From Burkholderiales bacterium (GTDB taxonomy: Bacteria; Pseudomonadota; Gammaproteobacteria; Burkholderiales; Burkholderiaceae_E), in contig CP070753.1 in the NCBI GenBank assembly GCA_020348765.1, positions 2,149,805-2,160,178 on the forward strand: a stretch of 10,374 nt of DNA. Reading direction: 5' to 3'. Made by a program: the position numbers and the translations under genes. The notes beneath the pieces were generated by a model, which was not told the DNA's origin, ran no database searches, and saw only the letters and a program-made list of their open reading frames with translations. Below are positions 1 through 6,306 of the stretch, piece after piece (within the stretch, counting starts at the first letter, position 1; each line of letters opens with the position of its first letter).

Positions 1-1
1 C

Positions 2-220
2 GCCGCGCACGGCGCCGCGTGGCCGTGCCGCAGCGAGCTTCGTGTTCCGCACCTTCGATCCGCGCATCCGGCCGGTGATGCCTTCGAGGTGCACCTGCGC
101 CAGCGTTGCGTCGAGGCCTGTGCACTGCTCGGCTGGCAGCCGCCGTATGCCGACCGGGTCGCGGCCGAGACGCGCGGGTCGAGCCAGGCGCCCCGGGGCC
201 GATTCGACGCTCAGCGTTGA
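2..220 (+). CDS. 3' end of an unrecognised protein (partial, cut by the window start)
   Basis: An open frame enters from the left edge and ends at a TGA at 218-220, giving about 72 C-terminal residues. The middle part (roughly residues 26-58, containing GDAFEVHLRQRC and ALLGWQPPYADRVAAE) has mixed, protein-like composition and mostly G/C third positions. The last dozen residues look like a disordered tail. I do not recognise the family. The stop lies inside the 3' end of the convergent SRPBCC gene, so the two genes would overlap tail to tail by 10 bp. The main doubt is that all three minus-strand frames are also open in bases 1-210, so a gene on the other strand cannot be excluded. The upstream sequence would settle it. 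Confidence 0.4.
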   Translation, partial: AAHGAAWPCRSELRVPHLRSAHPAGDAFEVHLRQRCVEACALLGWQPPYADRVAAETRGSSQAPRGRFDAQR

Positions 221-236
221 TTCGACGCTCGGCTTT
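201..236. repeat. 18-bp tandem duplication across two convergent stop codons
   Basis: The unit GATTCGACGCTCAGCGTT (201-218) is followed directly by GATTCGACGCTCGGCTTT (219-236), matching at 16 of 18 positions. The stop codons of both convergent genes (211-213 on the minus strand, 218-220 on the plus strand) lie inside it. This suggests that a small duplication shaped the overlapping 3' ends. Confidence 0.7.
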
Positions 237-759
237 GTTCGAGGAATGCGCCGACCGAGGCCTCGACGAAGCCCTGGACGATCTCCTCGATGCGCCTGCG
301 CATGATGCGGTCGGCCGCGGCAGCCAGGCGTGCGCGCGGAACGAAGCGCAGCGAAAGCGCAATCGGCAGACTCGCCTCGAGCGACAGCGCGTACTCGACG
401 CGCGTCCGTTCGCCTTCGGCCCGGAACCGCATCCGGCTCGCGTAGCGCCCGTAGCCGGTCATCGAGTTCAGCCCGCGCGCGTACGCTGCGGCGGGGGCGG
501 CTTCGACGGGCTCGATCACGATGCTTCGCTTCGCGTCGTCCGTGACGGCCCTGACCTGGCACAGGATGCGCACCCGGTACAGGGCGGCCTCGGTGGCCTC
601 ATAGGCCAATCGATAGCGGTCTGCTCCGAGGCGGGCGTCGATCGTCACGTGGTTCAGGAAGCCGACCGCGCGTTCGGCGTCGCGGTAGAAGTCCAGCGCC
701 TGGCGCGCAGAGGCCGGAAAGCGGAAGCTGCGCTGCGCCGATCCGCGGATCTGGATCAT
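211..759 (-). CDS. SRPBCC / DUF1997-like protein
   Basis: A 182-residue soluble protein with no signal peptide or membrane segment. The pattern fits a START/SRPBCC (Bet v 1-like) fold. The N-terminus gives a strand (IRGSAQRSFRFPAS). A helix with DFYRDAERAVGFLNHV (about residues 23-38) resembles the usual 'domain boundary' helix. Alternating strands follow (RYRLAYEATEAALYRVRI; MRFRAEGERTRVEYALSLEA), and a long C-terminal helix (about 143-177) closes the fold. The order of these parts, with a late segment like SLEASLPIALSLRFVP before the final helix, resembles DUF1997 proteins. Members of this superfamily bind hydrophobic ligands, but the ligand here is unknown. The ATG at 759 has only a weak ribosome binding site. 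The gene is divergent from the thiolase across 167 bp, and a shared promoter region is possible. Family assignment is moderate and function is unassigned. Confidence 0.75.
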   Translation of the reverse strand: MIQIRGSAQRSFRFPASARQALDFYRDAERAVGFLNHVTIDARLGADRYRLAYEATEAALYRVRILCQVRAVTDDAKRSIVIEPVEAAPAAAYARGLNSMTGYGRYASRMRFRAEGERTRVEYALSLEASLPIALSLRFVPRARLAAAADRIMRRRIEEIVQGFVEASVGAFLEQSRASNQR

Positions 760-926
760 CGCCGCCCGGTCACGACGGACGGTCTGGCGCGCTGCGTCGC
801 GCGCCAGCGCTCGTGTACGATGCAGGCGTATCGAGCACGCACGGGCGCTCCGATCGACTCCGGTGATGCTTCAAGATACACCTCCGGGGGCGGTGCGCCG
901 GCGCCCGCGCCACGCAGGGGGGCCGC

Positions 927-2105
927 ATGAACCATGCCGTCATCGTCGATGCCATTCGCAGCCCCACGGCCAGGAGCAAGCCGGGTTCGGCGTTCACGGA
1001 ACTGCACCCGGCCGAGCTGCTGTCGCAGGTGCTGGCCGGCATCGTCGAGCGCAACGGTCTCGATCCGGGCATCGTCGACGACGTGATCACCGGCTGTGTC
1101 AGTCAGGCCGGCGAGCAGTCCGCGACGCCCGGAAGGGTGGCCTGGCTCGCGGCCGGATTTCCGGAGCACGTTCCCGCGACCACGATCGACCGCAAGTGCG
1201 GTTCGAGTCAGCAGGCGATCCACTTCGCGGCGCAGGGCGTGATGGCCGGCGTGTACGAGGTGGTGATCGCCTGTGGCGTGGAATCGATGAGTCGGGTGCC
1301 GATGGGCTCGGCGCGCATCGGCAAGGACCCGTACGGCCCCGCGTTCAACGAGCGTTACGCGCCGGGTCTGGTGCCACAGGGCATCTCGGCCGACCTGGTC
1401 GGCGCAAGGTGGGGGCTGACCCGGGAAGAACTGGACCGGTATTCGGTGCAGTCGCATGCGCGGGCGCATGCGACGCGCGAGGCGGGCGGATTCCGGCGCG
1501 AGATCCTCCCGATTCGCACCCCGACCGGGCTCGTCGAGCATGACGAGACGATCCGTCCCGGTACCAGCGTCGAACGGCTGTCCGAGCTGCAGCCGGTGTT
1601 TCGCACCGACGCGATGGCGGCACGCTTTCCGGAGGTCAGCTGGTGCACGACGGCCGGAAACTCGTCACAGATCAGCGACGGTGCGGCAGCGCTGCTGATC
1701 ACGAGCGAACGCAAGGCCTCGGAGCTGGGCCTGCGGCCGCGTGCGCGCTTCGTCGCCTTCGATGCCTGCGGTGACAGCCCGCTGCTGATGCTCACGGCGC
1801 CGATTCCATCCACGCGGCGGGTGCTCGCCAGGTGCGGCATGCGCCTCGAGCAGATCGAGCACTACGAGGTCAACGAGGCATTCGCCCAGGTGCCGCTCGC
1901 CTGGCGCAAGACGTTCGACGCCGACCCCGAGCGGCTGAATCCGCGCGGCGGTGCGATCGCGCTGGGGCACCCGCTCGGTGCGTCCGGGGCAAGGCTGATG
2001 ACCACCATGCTTCATTGCATGGAGGATGCCGGCACCCGGTTCGGCCTGCAGACGATGTGCGAGGCCGGCGGCATGGCCAACGCCACGATCGTCGAGCGGC
2101 TGTGA
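927..2105 (+). CDS. Thiolase (acetyl-CoA C-acyltransferase family)
   Basis: A 392-residue thiolase, normal length for the family. Thiolases cleave 3-ketoacyl-CoA with CoA, or run the reverse condensation, in the cytoplasm. All catalytic elements are visible. The nucleophilic Cys91 lies in TIDRKCGSSQQAIHFA. The NEAFA motif is at 316-320. The active-site His348 lies in GGAIALGHPLGASGARL. The second catalytic Cys378 lies in TMCEAGGMANATIVER. The CGSSQQAIHFAAQGVMAG and GVESMSRVPMGS signatures recall the degradative branch acting on long or bulky acyl chains (FadA5/steroid-type thiolases) rather than PhaA/AtoB, but the substrate cannot be fixed from sequence. The ATG at 927 follows a G-rich run (917-922) that is a poor ribosome binding site. 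No dehydrogenase, hydratase or acyl-CoA dehydrogenase gene is adjacent, so it appears monocistronic here. Confidence 0.95.
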   Translation: MNHAVIVDAIRSPTARSKPGSAFTELHPAELLSQVLAGIVERNGLDPGIVDDVITGCVSQAGEQSATPGRVAWLAAGFPEHVPATTIDRKCGSSQQAIHFAAQGVMAGVYEVVIACGVESMSRVPMGSARIGKDPYGPAFNERYAPGLVPQGISADLVGARWGLTREELDRYSVQSHARAHATREAGGFRREILPIRTPTGLVEHDETIRPGTSVERLSELQPVFRTDAMAARFPEVSWCTTAGNSSQISDGAAALLITSERKASELGLRPRARFVAFDACGDSPLLMLTAPIPSTRRVLARCGMRLEQIEHYEVNEAFAQVPLAWRKTFDADPERLNPRGGAIALGHPLGASGARLMTTMLHCMEDAGTRFGLQTMCEAGGMANATIVERL

Positions 2106-2270
2106 CCCGAATCCGGCCGGATCCCGGCGGCGCGGTCCCGCCGGCGATCAGGGTTTTCGCGCTTCGATCGAGGCGAAGCGCACGATCGCTGCGCGCCTGA
2201 CGACCCGGGCGCCGTCGAGCCCCGCTTTCCCAGCTATCCCGCGCAGCAACGCGGCGTCGCCGATCGCGCA

Positions 2271-2294
2271 CGCATACGACTTCAGTCGTATGCG
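2271..2294. terminator. Perfect 11-bp hairpin, possible terminator of the thiolase gene
   Basis: CGCATACGACT (2271-2281) is followed by TC and then its exact reverse complement AGTCGTATGCG (2284-2294). It lies about 165 bp past the thiolase stop. No T-run follows directly, so it is not a canonical intrinsic terminator. An operator or an RNA structure in the leader of the repeat-protein gene is an equal possibility. Confidence 0.45.
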
Positions 2295-2425
2295 CGGTGT
2301 GGATCTGGTTCAGCTTTCGTTCAGTCGTGGTTGTCGATGATCGAGTCACGGTGCAACGCGATCAGGTGATGCACCGGATCGCAGTCAACCGACAACACTG
2401 GATTCGACACCGAACCCGACCATCG

Positions 2426-2432
2426 AAAGGAG
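2426..2432 (+). promoter_or_regulatory. Ribosome binding site of the repeat protein
   Basis: AAAGGAG stands 9 nt before the ATG at 2442. It supports this start and indicates efficient translation. It is the best ribosome binding site on the plus strand of the window. Confidence 0.8.
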
Positions 2433-2441
2433 TACCAGACC

Positions 2442-3554
2442 ATGACCCGCTCGAACCCCAACCGCCCCGTCTCGCAGGCCATCGCCGAAATGTTCGCCCG
2501 TCCCCGCGCCCGCAGCGCACTGGCCCTGCTGGTGCTGGCCGGCGCCGCGGCCGCGACCGGCACCGCGCATGCCGCCGGCGAGTGCAAGATCGAAATCGGC
2601 TACCACTACGGCAACCCCCGCGTCGACCGGGTCACCTACCGCACCTTCGATCTGGGCCAGACCATCACCATCAACCGCTCCGGGCTGAACTACACCCGCA
2701 ACCTGCGCAGCTACAAGGTCAAGCTGCGCCACTACAACCATGTCACCAGCAGCGCCTCGTACCTGACCCTGGCCCGCAGCCAGCGCGACCCCCTGGTCGG
2801 CTTTCACCTGATGCCGATCACGCTGCAGCGCGCCACCTGTCTGGTGCAGACCAGCGACGGGATGCTGTTCGACTCGCTGCGGGCCCTGGCCAGCTGGATG
2901 AAGTCCACCGGCCAGACCATCGACCAGATCACCGCGGTGCTGGTGCAGCAGTTCAACCAGAGCATGCGCCAGGTCGCCAGCACGCTGCGCTCGATCGGCT
3001 ACTCGATCAACCAGGTCGCGGTGGCGCTGAAGAACCGGTTCAACGCCGGCGCCGCGCAGCTGGCCAGCACGCTCAAGAGCGTGTACGGCGCCAGCGCCAC
3101 CCAGGTCGCCAACGCGATGAAGGTGGCCGGCTACGCGATGAACCAGACCGCGGCCGCGATCAAGCAGGTGTACAACGCCTCGGCCCAGGCCGTGGCCAGC
3201 ACGCTGAGGAGCGTGTACAGCGCCACGGTCACGCAGGCCGGCCGGGCCCTGAAGGTGGCCGGCTATGCGCTCGAGCAGACGGTCTCGGCCCTGAAGAGCG
3301 TGTACAACGCCAGCGCGCGCCAGGTCACGCAAGTGGCCCGCGCGGTGTACGGCGCCGGCGCCACGGTGGCCGCGACCGCGCTGCGCGAGGCCGGCTACAC
3401 GCTGAGCCAGGCGCTGGACTCGATCCGGGTCGTGTACGGCGTCAGCTACACCGAGGCGATCAAGATCCTGGCCGCGGCCGGCTATGACGTGCGCCCGCTG
3501 ATGATCGGCACCCGCACCACGACCACGCTCACCAGCTTCAGCTTCAGCCGCTGA
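2442..3554 (+). CDS. Secreted protein with a 44-residue helical super-repeat, family not recognised
   Basis: A 370-residue protein. Residues 1-44 look like a long Sec signal peptide: a basic region (RPRARS), a hydrophobic core (ALALLVLAGAAAATG) and an AHA cleavage site before AGECK. Residues 46-145 form a small, probably beta-rich domain with many Tyr and Thr and two cysteines, Cys48 and Cys133, which could form a disulfide. Residues 149-352 are about 14 tandem units of 14 or 15 residues with the pattern [VAL]-A-x-x-[LIM]-[KR]-x-[VA]-[YG]-[YNG]-(4-5 residues)-Q. Examples are VASTLRSIGYSINQ, LASTLKSVYGASATQ and VANAMKVAGYAMNQ. From residue 192 they follow a strict 15-15-14 order. The tail is Thr/Ser-rich (TRTTTTLTSFSFSR). 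No catalytic motif, sortase signal or lipobox is visible. The codons are strongly G/C-biased and the ribosome binding site is strong, so high expression is plausible. An alpha-solenoid or amphipathic surface or matrix protein is an inference only. Confidence 0.9.
   Translation: MTRSNPNRPVSQAIAEMFARPRARSALALLVLAGAAAATGTAHAAGECKIEIGYHYGNPRVDRVTYRTFDLGQTITINRSGLNYTRNLRSYKVKLRHYNHVTSSASYLTLARSQRDPLVGFHLMPITLQRATCLVQTSDGMLFDSLRALASWMKSTGQTIDQITAVLVQQFNQSMRQVASTLRSIGYSINQVAVALKNRFNAGAAQLASTLKSVYGASATQVANAMKVAGYAMNQTAAAIKQVYNASAQAVASTLRSVYSATVTQAGRALKVAGYALEQTVSALKSVYNASARQVTQVARAVYGAGATVAATALREAGYTLSQALDSIRVVYGVSYTEAIKILAAAGYDVRPLMIGTRTTTTLTSFSFSR
2886..3497 (+). repeat. In-frame repeat array, 132-bp (44-codon) super-period
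   Basis: Units by residue: 149-162, 163-177, 178-191, 192-206, 207-221, 222-235, 236-250, 251-265, 266-279, 280-294, 295-309, 310-323, 324-338 and 339-352. From 192 on they form three complete 15+15+14 blocks (192-235, 236-279, 280-323) and a partial fourth. The third unit of each block carries Gly-Tyr (VAGYAMN, VAGYALE, EAGYTLS), while the other two carry Tyr/Phe-Asn, Tyr-Gly or Tyr-Ser. The period is also visible in the DNA: GTGGCCGGCTA at 3123 recurs at 3255, exactly 132 bp later. This indicates growth by duplication of three-unit blocks. Confidence 0.9.
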
Positions 3555-3564
3555 GCCAACGGCA

Positions 3565-3592
3565 GCGATCGACCCGCGACCCGGTCGATCGC
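3565..3592. terminator. Perfect 10-bp inverted repeat just after the repeat-protein stop
   Basis: GCGATCGACC (3565-3574) and GGTCGATCGC (3583-3592) pair perfectly around an 8-nt loop, starting 10 bp after the TGA. Its position between convergent genes fits a terminator, possibly working in both directions. No T-tract follows on either strand, which weakens an intrinsic-terminator reading. Confidence 0.5.
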
Positions 3593-3630
3593 CGCAACGG
3601 CGGCCCCTACCCCGGGCCACCGCCACCAGC

Positions 3631-3658
3631 GCGGCCACCGTCAACCGGCGGTGGCCGC
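3631..3658. terminator. Second perfect 10-bp inverted repeat in the convergent gap
   Basis: GCGGCCACCG (3631-3640) and CGGTGGCCGC (3649-3658) pair perfectly around an 8-nt loop. Only TT follows on the plus strand. It is the same size and spacing as the hairpin at 3565-3592, and the pair may jointly separate the repeat-protein gene from gshA. Confidence 0.45.
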
Positions 3659-3692
3659 TTCGCGTCGGTGGCCGGTCCGATCCCCTGCGCGT

Positions 3693-3767
3693 GCGCCGGG
3701 CCTATGTCCGCCGGGCCTATGTCCGCCGGGTGCATGTCCGCCGGGTGCGTCTCCGCCGGGTTCACGG
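3693..3767. repeat. 15-bp minisatellite, five units, directly downstream of gshA
   Basis: Five consecutive 15-bp units start at 3693, 3708, 3723, 3738 and 3753. The consensus is CCGCCGGGYSYATGT: two copies read (C/G)CGCCGGGCCTATGT, one CCGCCGGGTGCATGT, and two are degenerate. On the minus strand the array lies 14-88 nt past the gshA stop. In a frame other than that of gshA it would encode a Pro-Gly-Gly-His-Arg/Ala pentapeptide repeat. A length of 15 bp keeps any frame open. No expression signal is seen. Confidence 0.85.
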
Positions 3768-3780
3768 CGCCGCGGTTCCG

Positions 3781-5316
3781 TCAGCCGGCGGCCGGCATCA
3801 GCCCTTCGGGCGACAGGTACTGCACGCGGTACTGCTCGAAGTCGAGCACCTCGCGTGCTTCCAGCGCCGCCTGTTCCTCGATCGACGCAGCGGCCAGCGC
3901 CGCGAACCGCGCCTGCGTGTCGGTTCCCCACGGCAGCGCCATCAGAGCGGCACGCGCCGAAACCGACTGCGCTCGGCCGAACGGATTGAACGCATTGCCG
4001 AAGTCGCGCGTCATCGCGTCCAGCATGCGTGCCGACGGCAGGCGGGACGGATCGTCGAGCGCGGCACGGGCGGCGCGCAGCGCCTGTCCGTGCAGGCCGT
4101 CGCTGTTGACCGCGTCCAGCGCTTGCGCGATCGGTCCGAGTGCCTCGAGCAGTTCGCGCCCCCAGTCCACGAGCGACACCACGCCGCCGCACTCGCGCTC
4201 GAGCATCAGCCCCGGCTCGCGGCCCTGCGCGGCGGTTCGCTCCTGATTGCGTGCCAGCGCGGCCAGCTCCAGCGCATTGTCCGGCGGACTGTCTTCGAGC
4301 AGGCAGTGCAGCAGGAACAGATCGACGAATGCAAGCGTGGTCGCGGACACGCCGATCGGTGCATACGGGTCCAGGTCGAGGCAGCGCACCTCGACATATT
4401 CGACGCCGCGCTCGCGCAGCGCGTGCAGCGGCCGCTCGCCGGACCGAATGGTGCGCTTGGGCCGGATCGTGCCGTAGAACTCGTTCTCGATCTGAAGCAG
4501 ACTGGTCGAGAGCTGGTTGTATTCACCGCCCGGATTGCGGATGCCGAACGCCTCGTACGGCGGGTGCGGGCGCGTGAGCGCCGTGTGCAGCGATCCGGCG
4601 TAGCTGTCGAGGCTGTTGTAGCTCACGGCGAGCGCCGCCTGCGCGTCGCTCTGGTAGCCCAGCCGTCCCATGCGCAACGTGGTTGCGTGCGGCAGGCCCA
4701 GCGTCTGCTCCGAGAGCGGCTGCAGCGCGTGCACCCGGCCGGCGACGAAGCTGGCCGAGACCGCCGGCGAGCCCCCGAACAGGTACAGCAGCAGGAATGC
4801 GTGGCGGCGGAAGTTTCGGATCAGCCCGAAGTACGCATCGTTGTCCAGCCCGGGCATCGACCAGTTGTAGTGCACGCCCGAGATCGTCTGCATGCGCTTG
4901 CCGTAGCGGTGCCCGAGGCCGGTCCGGTACACGCTCTTGGCGCGTCCGACGTTCGAGGTGCCGAAGCGCGCCACCGGGATCGTCTCGTCGGTCGGCAGGC
5001 TGCACGGCATGCTGGTCGCCCACAGCAGCTCGTTACCGAGACAGCGCACCACGAACTGGTGCACCTGCGTCAGCTCGGCCAGGCAGCTCGCGATGCTGCC
5101 GTGTACGGCGGTGATCAGTTCGAGCTGCGACTCGCAGAAGTCGGTCGTGATGTGCGGGTGCATCAGGGCCGAGCCGAGCGCCGGAGGGTGTGGCGTCAAG
5201 GCGAGCCAGCCGTCAGGCCGCGCGCGCAGCGCTTCGCGCTCGACCCCGCGGCGAATGCCGCGAAGCTGCTCCGGCGAAAGGCGTTGAAGTCGTTCTTCGA
5301 CGGTGGCTGCACCCAT
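3781..5316 (-). CDS. gshA: Glutamate-cysteine ligase (gamma-glutamylcysteine synthetase)
   Basis: A 511-residue cytoplasmic enzyme for the first step of glutathione synthesis: ATP-dependent joining of L-glutamate and L-cysteine. It follows the E. coli GshA type (518 residues) along its length. GIRRGVEREALR is at 20-31, ALGSALMHPHITTDFCESQLELIT at 46-69, MQTISGVHYNWSMP at 142-155, QIENEFYGTIRPKR at 275-288 and YVEVRCLDLDPYAPIG at 307-322. Acidic residues Glu26, Asp59 and Glu66 align by motif with conserved metal/ATP-site acids of the family (E. coli 27, 60, 67). The frame stays open upstream to about 5793, but that stretch runs into the gntR gene. The ATG at 5316 gives the family N-terminus. 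It has no good ribosome binding site of its own, but a short frame with a strong site ends 2 nt upstream. The gene is convergent with the repeat protein and separated from gntR by 184 bp. Confidence 0.96.
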   Translation of the reverse strand: MGAATVEERLQRLSPEQLRGIRRGVEREALRARPDGWLALTPHPPALGSALMHPHITTDFCESQLELITAVHGSIASCLAELTQVHQFVVRCLGNELLWATSMPCSLPTDETIPVARFGTSNVGRAKSVYRTGLGHRYGKRMQTISGVHYNWSMPGLDNDAYFGLIRNFRRHAFLLLYLFGGSPAVSASFVAGRVHALQPLSEQTLGLPHATTLRMGRLGYQSDAQAALAVSYNSLDSYAGSLHTALTRPHPPYEAFGIRNPGGEYNQLSTSLLQIENEFYGTIRPKRTIRSGERPLHALRERGVEYVEVRCLDLDPYAPIGVSATTLAFVDLFLLHCLLEDSPPDNALELAALARNQERTAAQGREPGLMLERECGGVVSLVDWGRELLEALGPIAQALDAVNSDGLHGQALRAARAALDDPSRLPSARMLDAMTRDFGNAFNPFGRAQSVSARAALMALPWGTDTQARFAALAAASIEEQAALEAREVLDFEQYRVQYLSPEGLMPAAG

Positions 5317-5318
5317 GA

Positions 5319-5384
5319 TCAGCTTAGGCGGGCGCGGCCGGCGAGCGAAGCGCCGCGCGCCCGAGCGACGATGCGAATCGGCAT
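5319..5384 (-). CDS. Possible 21-residue leader peptide translationally coupled to gshA
   Basis: An ATG at 5384 is preceded by GGAGGG (5394-5389) with 4 nt between them, far better than anything before the gshA ATG. The frame encodes MPIRIVARARGASLAGRARLS and stops with TGA, giving the junction TGATCATG with the gshA start. It is in a different frame from gshA. The product is basic (six Arg) and contains no Cys, so classic cysteine-codon attenuation is not suggested. The arrangement fits delivery of ribosomes to gshA by termination-reinitiation. It may be chance, and no homologue is recognised. Confidence 0.4.
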   Translation of the reverse strand: MPIRIVARARGASLAGRARLS

Positions 5385-5474
5385 GATTCCCTCCACGGGT
5401 TCGAAAGCGGAAGGCCGCTGCGGGACCAATCGCTGGCGGTGGCCGGCCAGGTCCGAGCCGGCAACATTCGTCGG

Positions 5475-5483
5475 AATCTAGCA
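5475..5483 (-). promoter_or_regulatory. Weak candidate extended -10 element for the gshA transcript
   Basis: Read on the minus strand, TGCTAGATT has the TGn extension and a 4-of-6 match to TATAAT. It lies about 90 nt upstream of the leader ATG, in the gap between gntR and gshA. No matching -35 element is clear. gshA could instead be reached by read-through from the tct-gntR operon. Confidence 0.2.
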
Positions 5484-5500
5484 CATGCCCCGCGTCGCAT

Positions 5501-6304
5501 TCAGACGGCGCCGCTGACGAAATTCGGCACGTAGTGGTCGATCGGCGCGTAGATGCGCTGGAAGTACACCGGTCGACATGCCTCGTCATAGGCACGGGCA
5601 TGTACCTCGAAATACTTCCCGCGCCGGCGCAGACCGAATTCGCGTGCGGTCCCGGCTTCCAGGCTGCACACCCGCACCGAGTGGTCGGCCCCGGCCGTGG
5701 TGATTCCGTAGCGACGTTGCAGGTACGGGCGGATGCTGATCGCGGCAAGCTCGCCCCGCGGCAGGCGCTCGAGCCCGGGCGCGCATGCGGCATCGATGAA
5801 CATCTCGGCGCCGACCGCTGGCGTGCCCTCGGCCAGCATGCGGCGCGCGATGCGCACGAAACGGCGCGCTGCGGGCGAGCCGAAGAAGGCAGCCGCCGCC
5901 GGACCGGGCTCTTCGGTGAGCCCGACGCGAGCCCAGTCGACGAACAGGCGAACCGGCAGGCCGTCGTCCAGGCTCTGGAAGCGGAAATGCCAGACGTCGC
6001 GCTCTGGCGACTCGGTGGATGCGATGCGGCTGCCCTGTCCGCGGCGGCGAACGATCACCGCGGATTGCTGCAGCTCGGTGAGCGCAGCCTGCACGGTGCC
6101 GAGGCTCACGCCCAGGCGCTCGGCCAGCCGGCCCTCGGCCGGCAGCCACTGACCCGGGCGCAGATCGCCGCTGCGAATCGCGCGCACGATCGCAAACCGG
6201 ACCGCTGCGCGCTTGGTACGCCCTTGGGTCGCGAGCTCCTCGGACAGATAGCGACTCAGCCGGGCCAGCGCACCCGCCCCGGGCACGAGCTGCGCTTCGC
6301 GCAT
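5501..6304 (-). CDS. GntR family transcriptional regulator, HutC/UTRA type
   Basis: A 267-residue regulator. Residues about 32-95 form the GntR winged helix: VRFAIVRAIRSGDLRPGQWLPAEGRLAERLGVSLGTVQAALTELQQ, then the wing VRRRGQGSRI. Residues about 110-260 form a UTRA/HutC-like effector domain ending in CRPVYFQRIYAPIDHYVPNF, the usual C-terminal signature. The helix-turn-helix region spans about residues 56-82. A basic extension of about 30 residues precedes the DNA-binding domain. The ATG at 6304 lies 2 nt after the tctA stop (TGAGCATG), so the gene is the last of the tctCBA operon and probably translationally coupled. The effector is unknown but is plausibly the transported solute or a metabolite of it. 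The 18-bp palindrome upstream of tctC is the natural candidate operator. Confidence 0.93.
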   Translation of the reverse strand: MREAQLVPGAGALARLSRYLSEELATQGRTKRAAVRFAIVRAIRSGDLRPGQWLPAEGRLAERLGVSLGTVQAALTELQQSAVIVRRRGQGSRIASTESPERDVWHFRFQSLDDGLPVRLFVDWARVGLTEEPGPAAAAFFGSPAARRFVRIARRMLAEGTPAVGAEMFIDAACAPGLERLPRGELAAISIRPYLQRRYGITTAGADHSVRVCSLEAGTAREFGLRRRGKYFEVHARAYDEACRPVYFQRIYAPIDHYVPNFVSGAV

Positions 6305-6306
6305 GC

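Larger units (their letters stand above)
2106..2441. other. Intergenic region between the thiolase and the repeat protein
   Basis: These 336 bp contain no convincing gene. They hold a perfect hairpin (2271-2294), a weaker 7-bp inverted repeat (CGGTGCA 2349-2355 with TGCACCG 2370-2376, 14-nt loop) and the ribosome binding site of the repeat protein. The stretch from about 2290 to 2450 is visibly richer in A/T than its surroundings, as expected of a promoter region. I could not pick out a convincing sigma-70 -35/-10 pair. Confidence 0.6.

Noticed and set aside
756..1541. A 261-codon minus-strand frame opposite the thiolase
   Set aside because: It is antisense to a thiolase with all catalytic residues, and its Arg/His-rich product shows no domain.
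2297..3487. A 396-codon open frame on the plus strand overlapping the repeat protein in another frame
   Set aside because: Its product is rich in Arg, Gly, Pro and His without any recognisable domain. The frame is kept open by the codon bias and periodicity of the real gene.
2385..3644. A 419-codon open frame on the minus strand opposite the repeat protein
   Set aside because: It is antisense to a gene with a signal peptide, ribosome binding site and regular protein repeat. Its product is low-complexity Arg/Gly/Ala/His/Val, typical of the complement of GC-rich codons.
3693..3767. The short tandem array as a CRISPR
   Set aside because: The units are contiguous 15-mers with no unique spacers, and no cas gene is nearby.
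5317..5793. An N-terminal extension of gshA up to 5793
   Set aside because: The extra 159 residues would overlap the gntR gene and look nothing like a GshA N-terminus, whereas the ATG at 5316 gives nearly the E. coli length.
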